DNA of 12,112 nt from Acidobacteriota bacterium (GCA_003224785.1 QHZV01000075.1:1-12112); one strand, 5' to 3'; numbered from the stretch's first letter, positions 1-6,488 are shown. The notes: generated from the letters alone by a model not told the origin. Numbers and translations are program-made.

Positions 1-911
1 CCGTTCACGATGTCATGCGCTTGCTGAGCTGGGGTTGGCGGAACGTACTGGGTAATAGTGAAGCCCGACGGAGGCAGCGGATTAGACTTCGCCGTGAACA
101 GCACGGCATTCCAGCCATCCTCTGATCCGTGAAAATTCTTGTACTTTTTGCGCCCGTATTCCTTAATCTGGTCCGCACCGCCGCCGCTGGCCAGACTAGA
201 CGCACGCGCGATGAAAAACAAACCGTTCACGTTATCAGGAGGATTGGAACTTAGAAGAGCAAAACCGAGGTAATACACATCCAGCGGATCCTGGTTGGGC
301 TCCGCCTCAAGTGCTGCACGAAGGTGAGTCGCTGCGCCGGCGAAGTCTTTATTCTGCAGAGCAGCAAACCCAGCTCCACCTTCGAAGATCGGTGTAACTT
401 GCTTCTTCAGGGCTTCCCAATCGGATTCCGAGCCGACCGTGGCGGGCTTCGGCGCGCTCTTCACGCACTCTAAGCCTTTACTGGAATACTGCGTCAGGTC
501 GGCCAACTGCGCGGTCTGCCCCGCTTGTAGGGCTTGCCGCCCCAAGGACGTGAGTATGGCTAGTGCGCGGATGTTGCAGGAGTCGGCCGTCAATAGACGC
601 TTGGCGGTCTCCATGACCTTTGGTTGATTCCCCGCCTGGAGGTAAGTGCCCATGAGCACTTCAAAGGCAGTCGTCTTCATGACGCTATTTGGATATTGCG
701 TGAGGAAGGCTTCCAGCGCGCTGGTCTTAGCGGCTGGGTCCTTCTGCTGAATCGCCGCGACGTAAGCGTTGTACTCGTTAGGATCTTTAATCTCTGGCGC
801 GGCAGCCTGCTGCCCTCCGCCTGCGCTCGGCTGGGACTGTGACTGAGCCGCATCGTCTGCGGCCGCGCTCAGGGCGCATGCCAATATCATCGCCAGAACA
901 GTTGTTTTCAT
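1..911 (-). CDS. Secreted TPR-like protein, 3' end beyond the window
   Basis: An uninterrupted reading frame of 303 codons runs from an ATG at 911 to the left edge, so the C-terminus is not visible. A GAGGAG Shine-Dalgarno sequence lies about 8 nt before the ATG and supports this start. The N-terminus has a short basic start (MKTT) and a hydrophobic stretch ending in ALSAAA, which looks like a Sec signal peptide cleaved near residue 19-20; a Gln/Ala-rich linker follows. Residues about 48-120 and 174-215 have TPR-like helical periodicity (for example KDFAGAATHLRAALEAEP). TPR proteins normally act as protein-interaction scaffolds; the partner is unknown here. I recognise the general type from Acidobacteriota exported proteins but cannot name a function. 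It is transcribed away from the SDR gene, across a 307-nt gap. Confidence 0.8.
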   Translation of the reverse strand, partial: MKTTVLAMILACALSAAADDAAQSQSQPSAGGGQQAAAPEIKDPNEYNAYVAAIQQKDPAAKTSALEAFLTQYPNSVMKTTAFEVLMGTYLQAGNQPKVMETAKRLLTADSCNIRALAILTSLGRQALQAGQTAQLADLTQYSSKGLECVKSAPKPATVGSESDWEALKKQVTPIFEGGAGFAALQNKDFAGAATHLRAALEAEPNQDPLDVYYLGFALLSSNPPDNVNGLFFIARASSLASGGGADQIKEYGRKKYKNFHGSEDGWNAVLFTAKSNPLPPSGFTITQYVPPTPAQQAHDIVN

Positions 912-1218
912 TCCACTCGCTCCTCGGGTCCTTGAGAAATTTTAACTTGGGAATCGATAACGGCCACTTTGAATCTAAAGGCTTCGACTGCATCAGGGTA
1001 GAACGACGAACGTGCCACGCCGGAATGCTCAGGGCCCCCCGCGGACAGCTGGGGCAAGAACCTGAATCCGGTGAGCGGGATTATATGTATGTACCTCAAG
1101 TTAAGCAAGTTCCTTCCGCACAACATACTTCCCACATTGTTTAAGATGCATCGGGCAACCGTTCTGATGGTTTCGGCGTAGTACAAGCCGCGGCACAACT
1201 AATTCAGGAGCAAAGTGT
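912..1218. other. 307-nt divergent intergenic region, no recognised element
   Basis: This gap separates the leftward TPR-like gene from the rightward SDR gene and should hold both promoters. I see the Shine-Dalgarno sites at either end (GAGGAG for the left gene, AGGAG at 1206-1210 for the right gene). I see no convincing -35/-10 pair, tRNA, strong hairpin or repeat. Small frames crossing it on both strands lack a credible start or recognisable protein content. Confidence 0.5.
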
Positions 1219-1910
1219 ATGAAGATTAATAGAAATGGCACCGACCACCTTGATGGACAGATCTCCGTCGTAACCGGGGCTGGCCGCGGGATTGGCGCAG
1301 CAATTGCCGGGCGGCTTGCATCCATGGGGGCGACTGTCGTTTTGTGCGGACGAACGCTCAAAAGCCTGCAGGATACAGCTTCGGATATCTCAAACCTTGG
1401 CGGCCGCGCCGAAGCGATCAGCTGTGATGTCAGTGAGCTAGAGTCGGTGCAGGCAATGGCAGCCAAGGTCGAGCAAACATTCGGGCGGATAGACATTCTC
1501 GTCAACAATGCCGGCGTTGGCGGCTTTGCGGCGCCGCTCCATGAAATGACACCGGAAGCGTGGGAAAAGGTCCTGAATACCAATTTGCGAGGCGTCTTTT
1601 ACTGTATTCGCAGCTTTGCTCCCCTGATGATTCGCCGCGGAGGCGGCCACATCGTGAACATCTCATCCTTGGCGGGAAAAAACCCGCTTCCGAATGGTGC
1701 CGCCTATGCGGCCTCAAAGTGGGGATTGAACGGCTTGAGCTACTCAGTAGCCGAAGAGCTTCGCACACATAGCATTCGAGTGTCAGTTGTGTGCCCCGGC
1801 TCAGTGGACACAAACCTGATGACGTGGCCCACGTTGTGGCGATGTTAGTGACGCAGGCGCCGCAGTCGTTCTCGAGTGAAGTGCTGCTGAGGCCCACACA
1901 GAAGCCGTGA
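1219..1910 (+). pseudogene. SDR-family oxidoreductase (FabG-like), frameshifted near the C-terminus
   Basis: The ATG at 1219 follows AGGAG with an 8-nt spacer. The first frame encodes 209 residues and stops at 1846-1848. It has the complete short-chain dehydrogenase core: TGxxxGxG NAD(P)-binding motif at 19-26, NNAG at 96-99, and the catalytic tetrad N122, S150, Y163, K167. The enzyme would reduce or oxidise a keto/hydroxy substrate with NAD(P)H; the substrate cannot be told from sequence. After SVDTN the frame goes wrong. In the +2 frame, from 1815 to the TGA at 1908-1910, the expected SDR ending is readable (PDDVAHVVAMLVTQAPQSF and on). The join lacks the usual dozen or so residues between VDT and PDDVA, so a small deletion of 3n+1 nt near 1811-1817 fits better than a single-base slip. 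The protein as written loses the last helix and strand of the Rossmann fold. A sequencing or assembly error is the main alternative to a true pseudogene. Confidence 0.8.
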
Positions 1911-1915
1911 CAAAA

Positions 1916-1979
1916 GTCAGAAGTTAGAAGGCAGAAGTAACATCAAACGCGTTCATTCTGCATTCTGACTTGTAACTTC
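1916..1979. repeat. Facing heptamer repeats forming a long imperfect hairpin
   Basis: Four 7-nt units (GTCAGAA, GTTAGAA, GGCAGAA, GTAACAT) run from 1916 to 1943. On the opposite strand the matching units GTTACAA, GTCAGAA and TGCAGAA run from 1976 back to 1956. As a result 1920-1936 can pair with 1963-1979 at 15 of 17 positions. The element lies between two convergent genes (SDR and zinc-ribbon protein), where a bidirectional terminator would be useful, but there is no clean T-tract. It resembles the purine-rich AGAAGTCAGAA-type short repeats scattered through many Acidobacteriota genomes; that comparison is from memory. Confidence 0.6.
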
Positions 1980-1988
1980 TTCATTCGT

Positions 1989-2453
1989 CTAATCCTTGAA
2001 CAGATTATCGAATGCTTGTCGCGCAGAATTGGGCGTCGAAGCCACGCCGGTCGAGGTTTGCTTCTCAAATCTCACGCTGATCGAATAAAACTTGCAGTCG
2101 TTACGGACATCCTTCCTGGCAACCCGTTCTGGAATGCGCTGCATGCATTCGAAGCGAGCTGAGGTATCGAAGTAAGCGCACTGCTTGCAGGAGTGGAGTT
2201 CAAAGCCGCACTTCGGGCATTGTCCAAGAGGCTCGGAAATCGCGGTTAGCAGGGTGCCGCACTGTGAGCAGCGAGATACGGAATGCGTTCCCGGCATCTG
2301 TACCGGACGTGGTCCGAATGTGTCTTTATCTCGGGGCACGGATTTGTCCGCGGAAGCCTTCTGGCGCTCGCCGCCACTGTCTTGATATCCGTGCTGACGG
2401 TACTTACGGTCGGACACACGCCCTCTTTGGAACGCAGGATCGGAATGGGACAT
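1989..2453 (-). CDS. Eight-cysteine zinc-ribbon protein of unknown function
   Basis: From the ATG at 2453 the product has 154 residues. Residues 1-60 are polar, charged and probably disordered. A CxxC pair at 62/65 and a second at 79/82 form a classic zinc ribbon (RCSQCG, QCPKCG). A further CxxC at 89/92 plus C103 and C120 suggest a second metal site. The C-terminus ends in an amphipathic segment, ARQAFDNLFKD. There is no signal peptide or membrane segment, so the protein is probably cytosolic. I recall similar proteins in Acidobacteriota, without known function. The start is uncertain: a TTG at 2480 in the same frame adds nine residues and has AGGGAG only 3 nt upstream, while the ATG has only a weak GAGAG upstream. 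It is convergent with the SDR gene and divergent from the YtxH gene. Confidence 0.75.
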   Translation of the reverse strand: MSHSDPAFQRGRVSDRKYRQHGYQDSGGERQKASADKSVPRDKDTFGPRPVQMPGTHSVSRCSQCGTLLTAISEPLGQCPKCGFELHSCKQCAYFDTSARFECMQRIPERVARKDVRNDCKFYSISVRFEKQTSTGVASTPNSARQAFDNLFKD

Positions 2454-2492
2454 TCTCTCGCTTGAACGGCGGGAGTACAAGCTCTCCCTGAA

Positions 2493-2521
2493 TTGTAATT
2501 CCCTATAGCGGGTGCTACCAT
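2493..2521 (+). promoter_or_regulatory. Candidate sigma-70-type promoter for the YtxH gene
   Basis: TTGTAA at 2493-2498 (4 of 6 to TTGACA) is separated by 17 nt from TACCAT at 2516-2521 (4 of 6 to TATAAT). It lies 35 nt before the ATG at 2557, in the only gap where the rightward pair could start. The match is moderate and untested. Confidence 0.35.
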
Positions 2522-2556
2522 CCGTGTGTTGCAGTCATTGTAGTTGGAGGTCATTT

Positions 2557-2874
2557 ATGTCGGAGCGGAATGGTGGCGGCGGGGTGTTGTGGTTCCTGGC
2601 GGGGCTGGGCATTGGAGCGGCAGTTGGAATTTTGTACGCTCCCCAATCCGGCAGCGAGACTCGTGAAATCTTGATGGCCAAGGCTGAAGAAGGCCGCGAT
2701 TTTGTGCGTAAGCGTGCGAAGGACGCGCGCGATCAGGCTGAGCAATGGGCGGAAAAAGGCAAAGGGGTTTACACCGCACAGAAGGAACAGATTCGTTCCG
2801 CGGTTGAAGCCGGGCGGCAAGCCTATCGCGAGAAGACTGCTACCGCTGGCAAGGGCAGTGGAGAAAACGTTTAG
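2557..2874 (+). CDS. YtxH-domain small membrane protein
   Basis: The ATG at 2557 follows a strong GGAGG (2546-2550) with a 6-nt spacer; an in-frame upstream ATG at 2512 lacks such a site and was not used. The 105-residue product has a Gly-rich start, one membrane helix at about 9-27, and the YtxH signature GIGAAVGILYAPQSGSETRE at about 18-37. A long, highly charged Ala/Lys/Glu/Gln helix follows. YtxH proteins are widespread, membrane-anchored and linked to stress in Bacillus, but no biochemical role is established. The gene lies 26 nt before a DUF948-like gene that also encodes one membrane helix plus a long helical tail, a common pairing that suggests joint expression and perhaps interaction. 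Downstream frames in the same region are shadows. Confidence 0.85.
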   Translation: MSERNGGGGVLWFLAGLGIGAAVGILYAPQSGSETREILMAKAEEGRDFVRKRAKDARDQAEQWAEKGKGVYTAQKEQIRSAVEAGRQAYREKTATAGKGSGENV

Positions 2875-2900
2875 CTTCGAAACGCGGTGAACTCAGGTCT

Positions 2901-3407
2901 ATGGATAACACCATTCTCACTATTTCCGTGGTTGTGACTGGATGCGCCGTCCTGCTGCAGGCCGGGATTCTGGTGGGCATGTTCATCGCCATGCGCAGGA
3001 CGAGCGCGAAAATGGAGTCGCTCGCCGAAGAGGTGAAGACCAAAGTTCTGCCCGCGGCGGAGCTCGCGCAATCCATGATGACGGAACTGCGACCGAAGAT
3101 TGTCACTCTGGTGGACAACGTCAGCGTTTCTACAACTGTTCTCCGCACACAAATGGAGCGTATGGATGCAACCCTGACCGACATCATTGACCGCACGCGA
3201 CTGCAGGTGATCCGCGCCGACGAATTCGTCAACAGCACCATGGACAAGTTGGAAGAGACGCGCGAGGCCGTGCAGCGCACCGTGGTATCTCCTGTGCGAC
3301 ACATCTCGGGACTCATGCACGGCGTGACCGCCGGTGTTGAGGCGTTCTTTTCGCGAAGACGCGATCGCGAGTCCGTCAACGTTCCCCAAGACGAAATGTT
3401 TATCTAG
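2901..3407 (+). CDS. DUF948-like membrane-anchored coiled-coil protein
   Basis: The product has 168 residues. A single membrane helix at about 5-30 is followed by MRRTSAK and a long heptad-like helix (about 33-125, with LAEEVKTKVLPAAE and similar segments). The end is basic and polar, with SRRRDRE near the C-terminus. This layout matches DUF948-type proteins, which often accompany YtxH proteins; the assignment rests on architecture and not on a unique motif. A weak AGGT precedes the ATG at 2901. The gene begins 26 nt after the YtxH gene and ends just before a terminator-like hairpin, so the two probably form a bicistronic unit. The long minus-strand frames opposite it (2840-3389) show no family features and are shadows. 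The function is unknown. Confidence 0.75.
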   Translation: MDNTILTISVVVTGCAVLLQAGILVGMFIAMRRTSAKMESLAEEVKTKVLPAAELAQSMMTELRPKIVTLVDNVSVSTTVLRTQMERMDATLTDIIDRTRLQVIRADEFVNSTMDKLEETREAVQRTVVSPVRHISGLMHGVTAGVEAFFSRRRDRESVNVPQDEMFI

Positions 3408-3416
3408 TCTCTGTCG

Positions 3417-3447
3417 GATAGGCGAGGCGCCTGTCTATTCCTTTTTT
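3417..3447 (+). terminator. Probable intrinsic terminator of the YtxH/DUF948-like unit
   Basis: GATAGGCG (3417-3424) pairs with CGCCTGTC (3428-3435) across a 3-nt loop, with one G-T pair. A T-rich tract follows, ending in six T at 3442-3447. The hairpin starts 9 nt after the stop at 3407. The T run is 6 nt from the stem, so the terminator is not ideal. It directly abuts the next start codon at 3449. Confidence 0.55.
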
Positions 3448-3448
3448 C

Positions 3449-3997
3449 ATGCCAATTTACGCTTACGCGATTGTGGTTGCAGGAATTGCCGCTTGGTTCA
3501 TTCCCTTCGTCATCGCGCATCGAGGAGTGAACGCGGCCAGCACTGTTGATAAGCGTTCGCGATGGGGCGTGCTGCTTCAGTTCGCCGCCTTCACCTTGCT
3601 CTGGCAGGGGCACTTTTGGGAGCGCCCGCTTCCGCTTTGGCGGCTTGCGATTTGCTTCGTCTTGTTTGGGTTGGCCATTCTGCTGTCGTGGACTTCATCC
3701 AGCGCACTCGGTCGTCACCTCCGTGTGGATGCTGCTCTGGGCGCTGAACATCAGCTTGTTCATTCCGGGCCTTACGGTTTGGTGCGAAATCCGATCTATA
3801 CGTCCATGCTTTTGGTCTTATGTGCGACGGCAGTTGTCGTTGCATCCTGGGAATTGTTCGCTGCGAGTTTGATTCTGTTTGTTATTGGAACCGAAATTCG
3901 CGTGCGCACTGAAGAAGGTCTTCTGGCGGAAAGGTTCGGCGAGGACTTTCAGAAATATAAGAAAAGCGTTCCTGCGTACATTCCCTTCCTGTATTAA
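3449..3997 (+). CDS. ICMT / phospholipid-methyltransferase-type membrane protein
   Basis: This 182-residue integral membrane protein has hydrophobic segments at about 5-23, 41-55, 65-82 and 117-147. The C-terminal half has the family pattern: HSGPYGLVRNPIYTSM at about 105-120, then E149, and RTEEGLLAERFGEDFQKYKK at about 153-172. These are the conserved SAM-binding features of isoprenylcysteine carboxyl methyltransferase/PEMT-like membrane methyltransferases. Bacterial members may methylate lipids or small molecules; the substrate here is unknown. The ATG at 3449 has no Shine-Dalgarno sequence, because a T-rich terminator tail occupies that position. A GTG at codon 9 is no better. Its stop codon overlaps that of the convergent PH-like gene within TTAA at 3994-3997. 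Confidence 0.8.
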   Translation: MPIYAYAIVVAGIAAWFIPFVIAHRGVNAASTVDKRSRWGVLLQFAAFTLLWQGHFWERPLPLWRLAICFVLFGLAILLSWTSSSALGRHLRVDAALGAEHQLVHSGPYGLVRNPIYTSMLLVLCATAVVVASWELFAASLILFVIGTEIRVRTEEGLLAERFGEDFQKYKKSVPAYIPFLY

Positions 3998-4335
3998 CCC
4001 GTAACGGACGTGCGACCAGCCTGGTAGCTCTCGATCAGTTCGCGAATCCGAATCGCGTCACCTTTGCGATGGCCGTGACTGGTGATAGGGTCGGCCCCGC
4101 CGGTGGAATCAATCCGAATCTCAGACCAGATGATGCCGGTGCGGATCTGCACTGAAGCGACTTGTGAAATCGCAATACTCTCGTCCGTTGTGCCGAACAT
4201 TCGCGGCTTGACCCGGCTCACGTGAAGCGGGCTGACCACAATGCGGGTTGGGAAAATCAGGTTGCCGCGAGTCCAGCGGCTGGCCTTAAAGGTTTCGCCC
4301 ACGGAAGAAATGTTTGCTGCAGATGGAGTACTCAT
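3994..4335 (-). CDS. Small PH-like domain protein
   Basis: I chose the ATG at 4335 because a GGGAG lies 9 nt upstream; a longer frame starting near 4431 would run into a repeat element. The 113-residue product has no signal peptide or membrane helix. Its alternating beta pattern (TRGNLIFPTRIVVSPLHVSR, then ISQVASVQIRTGIIWSEIRI) and closing helix (IRIRELIESYQ) resemble bacterial PH-domain (bPH) proteins, in which a seven-strand barrel is capped by one helix. That assignment is structural guesswork from the pattern; no catalytic residues are visible. The gene converges on the methyltransferase gene with overlapping stop codons and is divergent from lysS. Its role is unknown. Confidence 0.6.
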   Translation of the reverse strand: MSTPSAANISSVGETFKASRWTRGNLIFPTRIVVSPLHVSRVKPRMFGTTDESIAISQVASVQIRTGIIWSEIRIDSTGGADPITSHGHRKGDAIRIRELIESYQAGRTSVTG

Positions 4336-4389
4336 CGCGGTTGCTCCCGACGGAAATGATACTTTATTTATAATCGCAAATTGCTTCTC

Positions 4390-4463
4390 GTAGTGGCGTA
4401 GCTCGCTACGTCTACCGGGAAGCATCGGCACTCCACACGAGAGACGTAGCGACGTACGTCTCT
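4390..4463. repeat. Two related hairpins of a GTAGAGACGTAGC-like palindromic element
   Basis: The first hairpin pairs CGTAGC (4397-4402) with GCTACG (4405-4410), plus GTAG (4390-4393) with CTAC (4412-4415). The second pairs AGAGACGTA (4440-4448) with TACGTCTCT (4455-4463) perfectly across a 6-nt loop. Both share the CGTAGC/TACGTCT core. The element fills the gap before lysS and resembles dispersed GTAGAGACGT...ACGTCTCTAC palindromes known from several phyla (recalled, not searched). It would be in the lysS 5' untranslated region if transcription starts upstream. Confidence 0.65.
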
Positions 4464-4476
4464 ACAAAGGCCTTCC

Positions 4477-5250
4477 TTGGCACTCGACGAAAATATTTAT
4501 CAACTCCGGCTCGACAAACTCAAGCAGATTGAGGCGCTCGGCCAGCCTGCCTATCCGACGAAGTATGACTTCACACATACCGTGTCGCAGGTCCTTGCGG
4601 GATTTTCCGAGAAGACTGGCGAACAGCTTGAGTCGTCCCTCGTCAACGTTCGCGTGGCCGGTCGCATTATGGCCATCCGTCTGATGGGCAAGGCAGGATT
4701 CGCGCATCTTCAACAAGATGGCCAGCGCCTTCAAATTTACGTAAAGAAAGATGCAGTTGGCGAGAAGGGATTTGATCTCTACAAACTGCTTGATCTCGGC
4801 GACCACATTGGAGTGAGGGGATACCTCTTCCGCACCAGGACGGGAGAGCTCACAGTTCATGTTGAGGAAATTACATTTCTGTCGAAGGACCTGCTGCCGC
4901 TTCCCGAAAAATGGCATGGCCTGACCGACGTCGAGTTGCGTTACCGGCAGCGCTACGTCGATTTGTTCATGAATCCGGAAGTCCGTGACGTTTTTCTGAA
5001 ACGCGCGAGGCTGGTGCAATCGATGCGGCAGTTCCTCGGCGAGCGGGGATTCATCGAAGTCGAAACGCCGATGATGCAGCCGATCGCGGGTGGCGCGGTG
5101 GCAAAGCCGTTTGTCACTCATCACAACGCACTCGATATAGACCTCTTTTTGCGCATTGCCCCCGAGCTTTATCTCAAGCGGCTCACGGTTGGTGGATTCG
5201 ATCCACCATGCTGGAGTTCTATCAGGCGTACACGGACTACCGTGGTGTGA
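4477..5250 (+). pseudogene. lysS: lysS, lysyl-tRNA synthetase (class II): N-terminal part before a frameshift
   Basis: LysS charges tRNA-Lys with lysine, using ATP, in the cytosol. The start is a TTG at 4477 with AAAGG 6 nt upstream; there is no in-frame ATG after the TAG at 4447-4449. The first 242 residues are standard: anticodon-binding OB fold at about 57-135 ([20 protein letters not shown]), the LysS segment [15 protein letters not shown] at 149-163, class II motif 1 around [12 protein letters not shown] at 191-202, and [17 protein letters not shown] at 226-242. The family next has a segment of the form RVYEINRNFRNEGIS..HNPEF, which contains motif 2 (FRNE). It is absent. The frame instead runs 16 aberrant residues to a stop at 5248-5250. 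Codons are in frame through 5202, and the lysS sequence resumes in another frame at 5205. The simplest reading is a 64-nt deletion, because 22 codons minus the 2 retained bases gives 64. Confidence 0.9.
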
Positions 5251-5960
5251 TGGGCCTCACCCAGGAGTTGATCACTCAGGCAGCGAAAGACGTGACTGGC
5301 GGAACGAAAACGAAATGGGGTGAACAGGAAATTGACTGGTCTCCTGAGGGCTGGCAGCGCATGACAATGCGCGAAGCTATCATTCATTTCTGGCCGGATG
5401 CCGCGGGCTCGAAGCCGCAGCTTGCGGATTTTTCGTCGCACGATGCAGTCAAATCACTCGTGTCCAGATTTAACGCCACGCATTCGCACATGCCTTACGA
5501 TTCGAACGAACCTCTCGGGAAGACGATCGCAAACCTGTTTGAAGCTGTAGCCGAAGAGCATCTCATGCAACCAACGATTATTTACGAGTTTCCGACTGCG
5601 ATCTCGCCGCTCTCGAAACAGAAGCCGGATGAGCCCGAATGGACCGAGCGTTGGGAAATCTTTATCGGACAGATGGAAATTTCGAACGGCTTCAGCGAGC
5701 TTAACGATCCCGAGGATCAGCGGCGCCGTTTTGAAGGACAGCTACGGGAGCGAGCACGTGGAGACGAAGAAGCGCATCAGATGGACGAAGACTATATTCG
5801 CGCGCTCTCGTATGGCATGCCGCCGGCGGGAGGCGTGGGAGTAGGAATCGATCGGTTGACGATGCTGCTGACAAATTCGCAGTCCATACGAGACGTGATT
5901 CTGTTTCCGCTGCTCAGGCCGGAGAAAAAGCACACCACAGAGGGCACTGAGGAACACTGA
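5205..5960 (+). pseudogene. lysS: lysS, C-terminal part after the frameshift
   Basis: From 5205 the sequence reads [19 protein letters not shown], the usual continuation after HNPEF in LysS. It continues for 251 codons, including [44 protein letters not shown] and motif 3 ([11 protein letters not shown] near 5833-5866), which binds ATP. An ATG at 5208 could restart translation, but the product would lack the OB fold and motifs 1 and 2. Rejoined to the first part with the missing 22 residues restored, the protein would be about 515 residues, normal for LysS. The last residues (HTTEGTEEH) are encoded by a CACAGAGGA-type repeat, so the original C-terminus may have been overwritten. The gene stops 17 nt before yjbQ and the two are probably co-transcribed. 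LysS is essential, so an assembly error or a second lysyl-tRNA synthetase elsewhere is expected. Confidence 0.88.
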
Positions 5961-5977
5961 GGAAATTCACAGAGGAA
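5936..5977 (+). repeat. CAC(A/T)GAGGA direct repeat across the lysS end
   Basis: Units CACAGAGGG, CACTGAGGA, CACTGAGGA and CACAGAGGA occur from about 5936 to 5976, the middle ones spaced 9-10 nt. The repeat encodes the last LysS residues and its TGA, and its last unit places GAGG 2 nt before the yjbQ ATG. Similar CACAGAGG-type tracts are recalled as scattered repeats in other bacterial genomes; no search was possible. Confidence 0.6.
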
Positions 5978-6391
5978 ATGAAAGTCCACACCGAATACTT
6001 AAAATTCCACACTCGCAAACATCGCGAATACATTCACATCACACCTCAGGTCGAGACCATCGTGAAGCAAAGCGGCATCAAGGAAGGCATGGTGTTGGTC
6101 TCAGCCATGCACATTACTGCTGGCATTTACGTGAACGACAATGAATCCGGATTGATCGAAGATATTGACAAGTGGTTAGAGCATCTGGCGCCGTTCAAGC
6201 GAGATTACAAACATCACGAGACCGGCGAGGACAATGGCGATTCGCATCTGAAAGCCCTATTGATTCATCACGAAGTCATCGTTCCCATCACGGCAGGGCG
6301 TCTTGATTTTGGAACTTGGCAGCGGATCTTTTACGCGGAGTTCGATGGCCAAAGAGAGAAGCGGGTAATTGTGAAAGTGATGGGAGAATAA
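5978..6391 (+). CDS. yjbQ: YjbQ / UPF0047 family protein
   Basis: The 137-residue product is full length for the family, whose E. coli member YjbQ has been described as having weak thiamine-phosphate synthase activity; the true role is unsettled. Visible family features are [21 protein letters not shown] at about 36-56, [17 protein letters not shown] at 76-92, [11 protein letters not shown] at 94-104, and the signature [20 protein letters not shown] at 107-126. The conserved His/Asp/Glu residues would build the trimeric active site. No signal or membrane segment is present. The ATG at 5978 begins the conserved MKVHTEYL sequence, but the nearest GAGG is 2 nt away and the next 15 nt away, because both belong to a repeat. 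It follows lysS by 17 nt. Confidence 0.9.
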   Translation: MKVHTEYLKFHTRKHREYIHITPQVETIVKQSGIKEGMVLVSAMHITAGIYVNDNESGLIEDIDKWLEHLAPFKRDYKHHETGEDNGDSHLKALLIHHEVIVPITAGRLDFGTWQRIFYAEFDGQREKRVIVKVMGE

Positions 6392-6400
6392 TGCCTCACC

Positions 6401-6436
6401 TTCGAATGTGGGCAAAACTTGTACCTTCCATTCGAA
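6401..6436. repeat. Inverted repeat TTCGAATG...CATTCGAA
   Basis: TTCGAATG (6401-6408) and CATTCGAA (6429-6436) are perfect inverted copies separated by 20 nt. They lie in the 97-nt gap after yjbQ and 52 nt before the next gene. This could be an operator for a dimeric regulator or a weak hairpin; no T-tract follows. Confidence 0.4.
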
Positions 6437-6488
6437 TACGCCTTGCCACACGAGATGCAATAAACTTACTTACGACTGAGAAGAAACG

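Noticed and set aside
1916..1979. CRISPR array
   Set aside because: The units are 7 nt with no spacers of constant length and face each other, and no cas gene is present.
2840..3389. Two long minus-strand frames opposite the DUF948-like gene
   Set aside because: They lack family features and a start signal, and their Arg/Ser/His-rich content is typical of the shadow of a GC-rich gene.
4336..4431. Upstream start of the PH-like gene near 4431
   Set aside because: The extra residues are encoded by the repeat element, while the ATG at 4335 has a GGGAG site at a normal distance.
4336..4476. T-box or other riboswitch upstream of lysS
   Set aside because: No T-box sequence or terminator/antiterminator pair is seen; the structure is explained by the palindromic repeats. 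The TATAAT at 4369-4374 has no matching -35.
4462..5124. 220-codon minus-strand frame opposite lysS
   Set aside because: It lies entirely opposite conserved LysS sequence and resembles no protein I know.
6401..6436. SOS (LexA) box
   Set aside because: The arms are 20 nt apart and do not match a LexA box arrangement known to me; the neighbours are not repair genes.
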